A model generated the notes under the pieces. That model did not search any database and was not told the origin of the DNA. It saw only the letters and a program-made list of their open reading frames with translations. Of a stretch of 64,000 nucleotides of DNA, positions 34,544 to 42,929 are shown one piece after another. The position numbers were made by a program, and so were the translations under genes. Origin of the DNA: Scytonema hofmannii PCC 7110. GTDB taxonomy: Bacteria; Cyanobacteriota; Cyanobacteriia; Cyanobacteriales; Nostocaceae. The stretch covers positions 5,042,436-5,106,435 of the forward strand of contig NZ_KQ976354.1 in NCBI RefSeq assembly GCF_000346485.2. The letters run 5' to 3'. How positions within the stretch are numbered: position 1 is the stretch's first letter; every line of letters starts with the position of its first letter.

Positions 34544-35533
34544 CTACCTCTCACTCAGATAACAATAAATTACACCGTTTTCTGCCGTTTTACGGCGTTT
34601 CATGAGTCTCCCTAGCTGAATATCCGTACCTGAAAGCCTCACCACACTAGTGTTCCCAGGCTCGAGAAAACCATCAAGTGGTAACTTTCGTTTTAATCGA
34701 TCTGCAACTGACCAACCGTTCAAGTTAACTCTGCTAGAAGTGGTATTGAGTAAAGTCACAGTTTCTCTGCCAGAGTCAGCACCTAGGGGATTTACTAAAG
34801 CAGCAACAATCCGAACCTCTGCTCTAGTGACTGGCTCTGTCGGTAGGGTAGGTTCAGTTCCAACTCTAACATCTATTGGATCGCCAGTGCGATCGTCTGT
34901 ATGGAACGACTGAGACTGAAATGCAAAGAACGCTGCTAACCATTGGTTCCGATCTTGAAAGTGAATGAACAAACCACCATCTTGAAAAACACCGTTATCC
35001 TGGCTGAACCGTCCGCCACTACCCTGATTCATATGAATGTTATGAACGCCTCGACCCGGTTGGAAACCAAAAATTTTGTCTGCTTTGTCTTCAGGTCCCC
35101 AAGGTTCTCCAAAAACGTACAAATCGACATTTTGATTGTTCAGCGATCGCTTAATAAATAAGTCGATAATGTCGTGTAAATCATCTTCTTGTCCTGGAGC
35201 ATCGGCTGGTAGTGCTTTCATCTGATTGGGAGAGAAGAGGTTACCGCGAATGTAATCTAATGCAATACCCCCTGCTTTTCGCTCTGATTCCTTAATTTCG
35301 GTAAAGCCGGATTCTAAGTTAAGCAGTTGGCTAGTCAGTGGATGGTTAAAATTATCATTGACAAGATAGCGCAAATCGACAGGAGCTTGCACTGATTTCA
35401 CATTAATAGCAAGACGGTATTCATCTCTACCATCTTTGGCAAGAACCTGAAAGTGCGGGCTTTTGTCGTCTTCCCTCTCCAACTTACTGTCTACAGCCTT
35501 ACATTTTAGAATTCCGTAGCGTTTTAGCGACAT
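34544..35533 (-). CDS. DUF2278 plus lamin-tail-domain protein, truncated by IS607
   Basis: The ATG at 35533 is preferred over an upstream TTG: GGAG lies 6 nt before it, and MSLKRYGILKCKAV is the normal DUF2278 start. DUF2278 fills about residues 1-230, with YVFGEPWGPEDKADKIFGF and GRGVHNIHMNQGS as typical motifs. A lamin-tail domain follows (VRIVAALVNPLGADSGRETV, then LNGWSVADRLKRKLPL). The last ~22 residues after GTDIQL are encoded by the IS607 end, not by the gene. The true end lies at 33139-33257. DUF2278 proteins are of unknown function; the lamin tail is often extracellular. The protein has probably lost stability in its last strands. Confidence 0.8.
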   Translation of the reverse strand: MSLKRYGILKCKAVDSKLEREDDKSPHFQVLAKDGRDEYRLAINVKSVQAPVDLRYLVNDNFNHPLTSQLLNLESGFTEIKESERKAGGIALDYIRGNLFSPNQMKALPADAPGQEDDLHDIIDLFIKRSLNNQNVDLYVFGEPWGPEDKADKIFGFQPGRGVHNIHMNQGSGGRFSQDNGVFQDGGLFIHFQDRNQWLAAFFAFQSQSFHTDDRTGDPIDVRVGTEPTLPTEPVTRAEVRIVAALVNPLGADSGRETVTLLNTTSSRVNLNGWSVADRLKRKLPLDGFLEPGNTSVVRLSGTDIQLGRLMKRRKTAENGVIYCYLSER

Positions 35534-35999
35534 ATGCTCTCCATTGGTCAATTTAATGAACACTCTCAAAAATTGGTACTTTGGGTAAGACTTTCTCAAC
35601 TCAAAATTGTACTAAATCAGTAAATACACGGTTTATAGTTCTAAGTAGACTCATGTTAATCTAAATACGTGTATGTCCGTTCTCGTGCATTTATCTCTTA
35701 AACACTCTGTTAATCTAACAGTAAATATCCAAAAATAATGATAATTATTTTAAAAAGTCAACATTTGCTTGAGTTGACACGATGTTGCGATCGGTGAGAA
35801 CAAATACTTCATGACTATGTTTGAGTTAGCAACGATAGTAGTCAGTCATGTCGTTTGCAGAAAAATAGAGAAACGCGATCGCCTTCTAATTCTTGATAAA
35901 GTTCTACCACTCAGACACATTTTTATAGCTATTTAGTCCATATCCTTGGAAGTCATTTTGGGTGCTCTGCCATGACGTTACCTTACCCAAAAATGATTC
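35534..35999. other. Intergenic region between divergent genes
   Basis: AT-rich spacer between the DUF2278 gene and the glycoside hydrolase gene. It contains one Fur-box-like site (35734-35752) and no recognisable gene. AGTCAGTCATG followed by a GTTTG tract (about 35840-35860) also occurs near 23390, which may be a shared short repeat. Confidence 0.4.
35734..35752 (+). promoter_or_regulatory. Fur-box-like site
   Basis: The 19 bases match the Fur consensus GATAATGATAATCATTATC at 15 positions. It lies ~250 bp upstream of the glycoside hydrolase ATG and ~200 bp from the DUF2278 start. The local AT-richness makes a chance match possible. Confidence 0.3.
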
Positions 36000-38900
36000 A
36001 TGGCTACTACTTCTTTGAATGTAACGGTTGATTGGAATGCTGTTGAAGGACAGACAAAAGATGAACATTTTGGAATAAATGTTTATAGGGCTGTTGCAGA
36101 TGCTGGTAACTCAAAATATCGCAGCAACATGAGCCACATGAGTCCGGGAATAATCCGCTTTCATAATATGGATTATATAAAAGACTCTAGCAAAGACCAC
36201 GGCTTAATTGATACTGAAAATAAAACATGGGACGTTCAAAAGGTCGTCAATACTATTCAAGCTTCCATTGATATGTTTGGTGCAGATCAGCCCCAACGTA
36301 TGTTCAATATTCCTTCATGGCCAAGTTGGATGGATGCGAACAAGGATGGTTATTTAGATAGCGATCGCTTTGACGAGTATGCGAACTTATGTGCGGATTT
36401 AGTCAAGATTGTTAATAAAGATAATAACTTAGGCGTTCAATATTGGGAAATTACTAACGAAAAAGACATTGAGTACTTTAGTATCTTCCATACCAAAAGT
36501 GGTTGGGGTAAACTGATTGACCCGAATCAACCAGATCGCTTGGACGAATTAATAACTATTTATAACAAAGTTGCTGAAGCCATGAAGGCGGTCGATCCGA
36601 GCATTAAAGTAGGTGGACCAAGTATTGCTCGTCCCGACTTAACTCCTTTTTATGAACCATTTATCAAAGGAACAGCAGATAATCTGGACTTCTTTACCTA
36701 TCACTATTACCCTACAGGGAGTGCTGCGACTCCAGACGATCAAGTCTTTAATGCTGCTAATTCTATTGGAAAATACACAAAAACTATTGTTGATACACTC
36801 AAGAAGATTAGCCCCAATCGAGATATTCCTGCGATGTTAGGCGAATATAACATCAGTTGGACTTGGGAAACTCATGACCCACGTATGACCAATAACAAAG
36901 GGGCGGTTTTTGATGCACTATCAATGATAGAAGCTATAGAGAACGGTGCTGCAGCATCACTCTCTTGGAATGAAAAAGACGGTAGTTACGGTAAAACAAG
37001 TTATAACGATACTTTACGTCCTGGTGGTGAACTTCTGCACTTGTTTAATGAATATTTAGTGGGAAATCGTATCTCTACAACCAGCGATAATAGTAGTATC
37101 ACAACTTTTGCAGTTGATCGTCCAGGTTCTCATAAAGCCTACGTATTAATTAATTCCTCAAATAGTCCTCAAGAAGTTGCTGTCACATTCAATAATTGGA
37201 ACTTAACAACATCTCATGTCAGCAAACATATTATTTCTGACTCTGGTTATAGTCAAGAACTGACTGCTTGGGATACGGTCAATAATAGTACCATTGTGCT
37301 CCCCGCCAACTCTGTTCTTCTCTTTGAAGATGACAGTCCTGAGGTGAGTGTACCGCCGACGTCCGAACCAAATCCCACACCGCCAAGCGATCCACCAGCA
37401 AACACTGACACTCCAGATGTCAGTTTACCCACCACTTCTGAACCAAATCCCACACCGCCAAGTGATCCACCAGCAAACACTGACACTCCAGATGTCAGTT
37501 TACCCACCACTTCTGAACCAAATCCCACACCGCCAAGCGATCCACCAGCAAACACTGACACTCCAGATGTCAGTTTACCCACCACTTCTGAACCCAATCC
37601 CACACCGCCAAGCGATACACCAGCAAACACTGACACTCCAGATGTCGGTTTACCCACCACTTCTGAACCAAATCCCACACCGCCAAGCGATACACCAGCA
37701 AACACTGACACTCCTGAGGTGAGTTTACCTCCGACAGGAGAACCCAATCCCACACCTCCAAGTGACACGCCAGCAAACACTGACACTCCAGATGTCGGTT
37801 TACCCACCACTTCTGAACCCAATCCCACACCGCCAAGCGATACACCAGCAAACACTGACACTCCAGTTGTAAATTTACCCACCACTTCTGAACCCAATCC
37901 CACACCGCCAAGCGATACACCAGCAAACACTGACACTCCAGATGTAGATTTACCCATCACTTCTGAACCCAATCCCACACCTCCAAGTGACACGCCAGCA
38001 AACACTGACAGTCCTGAGGTGAGTTTACCTCCGACAGGAGAACCCAATCCTACACCTCCAAGTGACACGCCAGCAAACACTGACACTCCAGATGTAGATT
38101 TACCCATCACTTCTGAACCCAATCCCACAATTCCAAGTGACACGCAAGGAAACACTGACAGTCCAGATGTAGGGTTACCCACCACTTCTGAACCCAATCC
38201 CACACCTCCAAGTGACACGCCAGCAAACACTGACAATCCAGATGTAGATTTACCCACCACTTCTGAACCCAATCCCACAATTCCAAGTGACACGCAAGGA
38301 AACACTGACAGTCCAGATGTAGGGTTACCCCCGACAGGAGAACCCAATCCCACAATTCCAAGTGACATTCAAGAGAATGCTCATAACTTAAGTAATTTGT
38401 CACCGGATATTTCCCCTACAATAAACTCTGGCAACCCTATATCTAGCCCTGAAAATATTAGTGCAATTGGCACACCCTACACTCAGACTTCAACGACTCT
38501 TCAGTCTTCTACTCCAACCAATCTAAGTTATGACAACCAGCCCGCTCGCTTTGATAATGTAGAGTTTTCATCAAAAGTGAAAGATTCAAGTACTAATATT
38601 GCTTCTTTATTATTAAGCAGTGGTAAGAGCGTTAGTCAGAGTCTTAAGTCAGCGATCGATACTCCGCGTAATATTTCCGGAAGCCAAGTCACGGATAAAA
38701 CCACTATCGGCGAGCCAGAGATTGCGGCTGTGTTAAATACTTCAAATGACTCTCAAGCACCACTGCTTGACTTGCGTAAAACCGATCTAAATAAAGATGG
38801 TCAGATTGACAACAAAGTCTTTGTCAATTTCTATGATGTTACCAGCCATGCAGTCTACAACAATACTGTAGGATTCTACAAAATTGCTAATGTAGATGGA

Positions 38901-39281
38901 GCAGTTTTTGACTCTTTAACAGGCAAATTAATTCCTCCGGGTGAGAAAGGCTACGTTCAAATAGCGCTTGAACAAAGGGTATTGGAGGTAGAGCTAAATC
39001 GGAATACAGGCAAACTCATGACTCAACTTGAGGGTGGAGCATTATATGCTCCCTACCTGATTGCAAGTGGTACTGCACAAGAGTACCTTAGCAACATATC
39101 TGGTAATCCAACCAGCAATCAAACACCTCAGGCATTCTTCAGCTATGGAGTAGGGAACCCTGATAATATCAATCACGTCAAGTTACTTGGTAAAAATCAG
39201 TTGGGATTTGAGGATACAATTGGTGGAGGAGACAAAGACTACAATGATTTGATGTTCAAAGTAAAAGTGCAAAGCAATTAA
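36000..39281 (+). CDS. Clan-A glycoside hydrolase with Pro/Thr repeats and DUF4114
   Basis: Residues ~5-440 form a (beta/alpha)8 glycoside hydrolase of clan GH-A, resembling GH39-type enzymes. The acid/base is Glu154 in VQYWEITNEKD and the nucleophile Glu282 in AMLGEYNISW, followed by a beta-sandwich (HKAYVLINSS...). Residues ~449-798 are fourteen 25-residue repeats (SEPNPTPPSD-type), a probable extended linker. The C-terminal domain has GVGNPDNINHVKLL and GFEDTIGGGDKDYNDLMF, the DUF4114 signature. No signal peptide is present, so export by a type I-like route is possible but unshown. It would cleave an unidentified polysaccharide, perhaps of a sheath or biofilm. It is convergent with the DUF928 gene, with a 4-bp overlap. 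Confidence 0.82.
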   Translation: MATTSLNVTVDWNAVEGQTKDEHFGINVYRAVADAGNSKYRSNMSHMSPGIIRFHNMDYIKDSSKDHGLIDTENKTWDVQKVVNTIQASIDMFGADQPQRMFNIPSWPSWMDANKDGYLDSDRFDEYANLCADLVKIVNKDNNLGVQYWEITNEKDIEYFSIFHTKSGWGKLIDPNQPDRLDELITIYNKVAEAMKAVDPSIKVGGPSIARPDLTPFYEPFIKGTADNLDFFTYHYYPTGSAATPDDQVFNAANSIGKYTKTIVDTLKKISPNRDIPAMLGEYNISWTWETHDPRMTNNKGAVFDALSMIEAIENGAAASLSWNEKDGSYGKTSYNDTLRPGGELLHLFNEYLVGNRISTTSDNSSITTFAVDRPGSHKAYVLINSSNSPQEVAVTFNNWNLTTSHVSKHIISDSGYSQELTAWDTVNNSTIVLPANSVLLFEDDSPEVSVPPTSEPNPTPPSDPPANTDTPDVSLPTTSEPNPTPPSDPPANTDTPDVSLPTTSEPNPTPPSDPPANTDTPDVSLPTTSEPNPTPPSDTPANTDTPDVGLPTTSEPNPTPPSDTPANTDTPEVSLPPTGEPNPTPPSDTPANTDTPDVGLPTTSEPNPTPPSDTPANTDTPVVNLPTTSEPNPTPPSDTPANTDTPDVDLPITSEPNPTPPSDTPANTDSPEVSLPPTGEPNPTPPSDTPANTDTPDVDLPITSEPNPTIPSDTQGNTDSPDVGLPTTSEPNPTPPSDTPANTDNPDVDLPTTSEPNPTIPSDTQGNTDSPDVGLPPTGEPNPTIPSDIQENAHNLSNLSPDISPTINSGNPISSPENISAIGTPYTQTSTTLQSSTPTNLSYDNQPARFDNVEFSSKVKDSSTNIASLLLSSGKSVSQSLKSAIDTPRNISGSQVTDKTTIGEPEIAAVLNTSNDSQAPLLDLRKTDLNKDGQIDNKVFVNFYDVTSHAVYNNTVGFYKIANVDGAVFDSLTGKLIPPGEKGYVQIALEQRVLEVELNRNTGKLMTQLEGGALYAPYLIASGTAQEYLSNISGNPTSNQTPQAFFSYGVGNPDNINHVKLLGKNQLGFEDTIGGGDKDYNDLMFKVKVQSN
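37344..38393 (+). repeat. Fourteen tandem 75-bp repeats (coding)
   Basis: Each unit encodes 25 residues of the form V-x-L-P-T-T-S-E-P-N-P-T-P-P-S-D-x-P-A-N plus five more. Units 2-4 are nearly identical. Later units vary, with S/T-G and I-P-S-D-T-Q-G forms, and the pattern of variants repeats in blocks (units 9-10 resemble 5-6; 13 resembles 11). This suggests several rounds of unequal duplication. Confidence 0.9.
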
Positions 39282-40150
39282 GGTGAGGATGAGAGATTAC
39301 AGCAAGGTACAATAGGTTTGTTCGCAAACTCTTCTAAGCCAGCATCTCTCAGCAATTTTTGCCAATCAGTGATGAAATTTTCTGCTTGTGGATGGCTACG
39401 GCGAAGTTGTGCTAATTGAGTTAAAGCATCGTACCAAATCCCGTTTTCGGCATACAAAATGACTTGGTTTCGCTCGACTGATTGCAGCTGCACTGCAAGA
39501 GTATTGTTAAATGTGGCTCGCTGAATCCACCCGTTGACATCGACTGATTGATTTTTACCATTGCAATTGATGTCGAGAGATAAATACCAATGATAGTTTT
39601 TGTCTGGCTCTAATTTAACTGTCGGTGGTAGATTGAGAGCGATCGCTCCTGGCGTTCCGGCGACAGTGAAAGTTCCTTGATAAATCTGCTGGTAATTTCT
39701 GGGTTCTCGGTCAGTTTCGTCCCATAATTCCAATTTACCCGTCTTGATATCTTTGGGAAGATAAGGAAGATAAAACCACAGAGTAGGAGAAGCGTTAACG
39801 GTTAATCCCCAAACATGGCTAATTGCTTGCTCTGATTCCACAGCAGGAACTAAAGCTAAAAGACGTTCATTGATTTCCAGGACTGAACATTTATGTCCAT
39901 CACGAGTTCCGCCTCCTTTCCTATTTCCGGGCGCTCCTCTAGGTGACAGAGGCGGTCGATTAAACTTCACTTGGGAAGCAGTTGCGGTTTTAGACTGGGA
40001 CTGCTTTTGAGAATTTTGGTTAACAGGGGGAGGGACTTCTGCAATGGTTTTTTGGCTGTCCGGAAAAGTACTGGTAGCAAAAGCAATAAGCGCTAAAGCC
40101 AATCCTAAAGCTAGTCCAGTTTGCCAACGATAAAACTTGCACCTAGCCAC
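39278..40150 (-). CDS. DUF928 family secreted protein
   Basis: An N-terminal hydrophobic segment (GLALGLALALIAFATSTF, residues ~12-29) is a signal peptide or anchor. The rest shows the DUF928 pattern: SPRGAPGNRKGGGTRDGHKC, then LALVPA, WGLTVNASPTLWFYLPYLP, GAIALNLPP and PDKNYHWYLSLDINC. Length (290) is usual. DUF928 proteins are extracytoplasmic and of unknown role. It lies 434 bp downstream of the CHAT-CHASE2 gene on the same strand; DUF928 genes often accompany CHAT/CHASE2 and TPS exoprotein genes in cyanobacteria (from memory). The gap holds repeats, so co-transcription is uncertain. Confidence 0.85.
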   Translation of the reverse strand: MARCKFYRWQTGLALGLALALIAFATSTFPDSQKTIAEVPPPVNQNSQKQSQSKTATASQVKFNRPPLSPRGAPGNRKGGGTRDGHKCSVLEINERLLALVPAVESEQAISHVWGLTVNASPTLWFYLPYLPKDIKTGKLELWDETDREPRNYQQIYQGTFTVAGTPGAIALNLPPTVKLEPDKNYHWYLSLDINCNGKNQSVDVNGWIQRATFNNTLAVQLQSVERNQVILYAENGIWYDALTQLAQLRRSHPQAENFITDWQKLLRDAGLEEFANKPIVPCCNLSSSP

Positions 40151-40584
40151 AATTCTCTCTCCCGATCTTCGTTATTCAGAGCTTATCCACTGCACTTAAA
40201 GACTACGCAGGCTCTATTTACCTAATTACAAGGAAATGTTTGCTAATTCCGAACATTACCCCCCTTAATCCCCCCTTATAAAGGGGGGAAACTAGATTTC
40301 CGATTCCCTCCCCTTACCAAGGACTGGGTTAGGGTGCAATACTTGTCGGTTAAGCCGTTTTTTCCTCCCCTGCACCCCCTGCAAGTTTCCCGCGACAATT
40401 TTCTCAGCCCTTGCAGTATTGGGTTAGGGTGGGGTAAAACAACGCTAAAACTTATTTTCAAAAGCGAGAGGGAGGAAAGACGTTAAAACTGGGGTTTGAA
40501 GCCCCTCTCCTTCAAGGAGAGGGGTTTGGGGTGAGGTTTGTGTTGGAAGCCCTTAAAATCTGCAAAGAAACAAAGAAAGTAAAA
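40151..40584. other. Repeat-rich spacer
   Basis: It contains the C6/G6 palindrome at 40259-40288, a GGGTTAGGGTGGGG tract and a CCCCTCTCCTTCAAGGAGAGGGG hairpin at about 40503-40526. No gene is recognisable. Confidence 0.6.
40259..40288. repeat. C6/G6 palindromic repeat
   Basis: Two blocks of six C residues and one of six G residues (CCCCCCTTATAAAGGGGGG) form a hairpin. It is the same family as the repeat inside the NB-ARC-WD40 gene at 16188-16229. Confidence 0.65.
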
Positions 40585-42909
40585 TTAACGCGATAGTCCG
40601 CTAAAACGGTTGGTAATTCCCCAAGCGATCGCAAAAGCGAGGACTGAAGGAATCAGGGGCGCACAAATACCGATACTGAACAAGCCGAAGCAGAGGTTAG
40701 GAAGAATAGCGATTGCCACAGCCATCGCAATTCGGCGATATAATAGCGAGTGAAATCCCCAAACGCATAAACCCCCCGTAATTGCCCAACTCCAGATCCA
40801 GAGAACATCTAATTCTTGCGGCAAAAACCGCAGTAAGGAACGTTCTTCTTTGGCTACACTGAGCATTTGGCTCGCCATTTGGGCGTGAATGACGACACCA
40901 GGCATTTTCCGTCCAATTTCATTACTAAAGGGAGTAGAAAAGCGATCGCCAACTGATGGGGCTACGACGCCAATCAAAACCAACCGATCTTTCACCCATT
41001 GGGGTTGAAAATTATTTTGGAGAACTTCTGTGAGCGTTACTTCCCTAGCGACTTTTTGTGAAGACCGATAATTGAGCAGGACTTGGTGACCGCGAGGATC
41101 GATGTTGTGATAAAAACCAGTATGCTTTTCCAAAGGTTGGAAAACGGTAGAGCCAAGCTTCAAGTTGCCTTCAGATGTCGCTTCTGGTTGAATGCCTTCT
41201 GAAGATAGGTAACGAAAGGCTAATTCAGCACTGAAGGCATAAGAGGCTTGGCAAAGGGAGTCTCCTGGATTTAAATGAAACAAATAACGGCGGACTGTAC
41301 CATCCGGCTCAACTGCTAAATCGCTAAACCCGACATTTTCTGTTGAGCTAGCAGGGGGAGATGCAACCCCAAATTTATTCCCACCCTTTGGTTCTGGTTG
41401 GCTGACTTCGCAAATTGTCACCAGGCGTGGGTTTTTCTGGATGTGGACGGCTAGCTCGCGGTATCCTGGTTCTACAGGAAAATCGCGGTAGATATCCAAG
41501 CCAATGGCTCTGGGTTGATGAACCTGAAGTTTTTCTATTGCTTGTAAAATCGCGCGATCGCTCAGGGGGTACTGACGCTGCTGTCGGATATCTTGTTCTG
41601 TTACTTTTACAACCAGTAGGCGCTCATCAATTCCACCATCGGGTTGCAGGCGCACGAGCTGGTCAAAAGCCCACAACTCCACAGGCTGGAGTCCCCCTAA
41701 AAACCGCACCGTCATGACTAAGCCTGTAGCGACCAAACTCCTGACCAAGATATTTGGCAAATGCTGCCATTCAAGCTGACGGCGGGAATTTCGCTTTGTC
41801 ATCGATCGCAATTCCTTCCAAGTTGGCGGCACCTCAGAGGGATTTTGGTAAATCATTGGTAACCAGGTAGCTCCTGGTAAATCGGTAAATTCCTCTAGAC
41901 GTTCTTGGGCACGACGCACCGCAATGTATAAAGCTTGTCCAGCAGCGTATTCTCTGAGAAATTCTTTGAGAAAAGATTGAGCAACTTTATCCGGAACTAT
42001 CTCCTGCATGACAATGATAATGGGCACGTGTAAATCAGCTAACTGCTGCGCTAGTCCCAATCCTTCACAAGAATTAAAAATTGCGATTTTTAATCCTCGT
42101 TGAATCGCTTCCTTCAAAGCATGTTTAAATTGGTCAGTTTCAATACTTTCCCTGGCGCTGAGACTAATCCGACCTCTTTGTTCTCCCGTCTGGCTATGCC
42201 CAGCAAAAAAAAAGATATCCCAGCCCTTTGGATCTCGGAGTTGAGCAATTAAATCTCTAGCCTGAGGCTGATGACAAAAAACTGACTCCGCTCCGTTGAG
42301 ATTCGCGATCGCCTTACGATCGGCTTCTAGATCCAGGTGTCGGTTATCTCCAAAAATTGCCAGAAGGCGAACGCGATCGCTTTGAGTTTGGTGCTTGGCA
42401 ATCTCCCAAGATTCATACTCTACCGGACTATAGCTAACACCGACATTTGGGTAACGCGATAGCAAATCCCAAGTATGCCAAGGCAGTTTCCACAGGATTG
42501 GATCTTTGGCTTTAATGGCTAAGCGTATGGTGTCAGCCTGACTCGCTAGTTCTTTGTTTAACCTTTCTCTAATTTTTTGCCAGCCCAATTCCCCCGACGG
42601 TTGCAGCCATTGGTTTAGGTTAGCCTCCACTTGTCGCATTCGTTGCCAACAGTCGTCCGTAATCTCGCTAGTGGCGCGATTCGTCGGCAAGCTTTCCTCA
42701 ATCTCCCAAACCTGATTGCGAGCGATCGCTGTGAGATTGCGAAAAGATTGTTGCCATAAAAGATACAAGCCTTCAATATCTGTGTTAGCTTTTAGCCTAC
42801 CTTCAATTTCTCCCAAGGGAGAACCGCCATCCTCTCTGAGTTCTAGCGATACTTCAAACCCTTGGTGAAAGTTTCCCCTGCCAATTTTCAGAACTGCTAC
42901 CCTACCCAT
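40585..42909 (-). CDS. CHAT protease fused to CHASE2 sensor and membrane helices
   Basis: The N-terminal ~160 residues match the domain seen in the two CHAT-STAND proteins (KLPWHTWDLL here, RLPWQEWNFF there). The CHAT protease follows, with His238 (FFFAGHSQ) and Cys281 (FNSCEGLG). After a first membrane helix (VRSLVATGLVMTVRFLG, ~390) comes a CHASE2 extracytoplasmic sensor domain (FDQLVRLQPDG, VTEQDI, PRAIGLDIYRDFPVE, VLIGVVAPSVGDRFSTPFS). Two or three C-terminal helices (VLWIWSWAITGGLCVWGF onward) complete it. So an outside sensor is tied to an inside protease. It lies 20 bp downstream of the DUF1822 gene and is clearly in the same operon. Ligand and protease targets are unknown. Confidence 0.92.
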   Translation of the reverse strand: MGRVAVLKIGRGNFHQGFEVSLELREDGGSPLGEIEGRLKANTDIEGLYLLWQQSFRNLTAIARNQVWEIEESLPTNRATSEITDDCWQRMRQVEANLNQWLQPSGELGWQKIRERLNKELASQADTIRLAIKAKDPILWKLPWHTWDLLSRYPNVGVSYSPVEYESWEIAKHQTQSDRVRLLAIFGDNRHLDLEADRKAIANLNGAESVFCHQPQARDLIAQLRDPKGWDIFFFAGHSQTGEQRGRISLSARESIETDQFKHALKEAIQRGLKIAIFNSCEGLGLAQQLADLHVPIIIVMQEIVPDKVAQSFLKEFLREYAAGQALYIAVRRAQERLEEFTDLPGATWLPMIYQNPSEVPPTWKELRSMTKRNSRRQLEWQHLPNILVRSLVATGLVMTVRFLGGLQPVELWAFDQLVRLQPDGGIDERLLVVKVTEQDIRQQRQYPLSDRAILQAIEKLQVHQPRAIGLDIYRDFPVEPGYRELAVHIQKNPRLVTICEVSQPEPKGGNKFGVASPPASSTENVGFSDLAVEPDGTVRRYLFHLNPGDSLCQASYAFSAELAFRYLSSEGIQPEATSEGNLKLGSTVFQPLEKHTGFYHNIDPRGHQVLLNYRSSQKVAREVTLTEVLQNNFQPQWVKDRLVLIGVVAPSVGDRFSTPFSNEIGRKMPGVVIHAQMASQMLSVAKEERSLLRFLPQELDVLWIWSWAITGGLCVWGFHSLLYRRIAMAVAIAILPNLCFGLFSIGICAPLIPSVLAFAIAWGITNRFSGLSR

Positions 42910-42929
42910 CGCTGCTTTCTGGTTAATTT

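Larger units (their letters stand above)
33258..34611 (+). mobile_element. Decayed IS607-family element
   Basis: About 1.35 kb containing a fragment of the IS607 serine-recombinase gene (tnpA) and a broken tnpB, both on the plus strand in the usual order. Both edges are defined by the split halves of the DUF2278/lamin-tail gene. The exact ends are uncertain by a few bases. No functional transposase remains. Confidence 0.75.

Noticed and set aside
37253-38368. A 371-codon open frame antisense to the glycoside hydrolase repeats
   Set aside because: It exists only because the 75-bp coding repeat happens to lack antisense stops; the product is a monotonous repeat and the sense strand has clear domains on both sides.
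37344-38393. Tandem repeats considered as a CRISPR array
   Set aside because: The units are contiguous 75-bp repeats, all in frame and without unique spacers. They are protein-coding.
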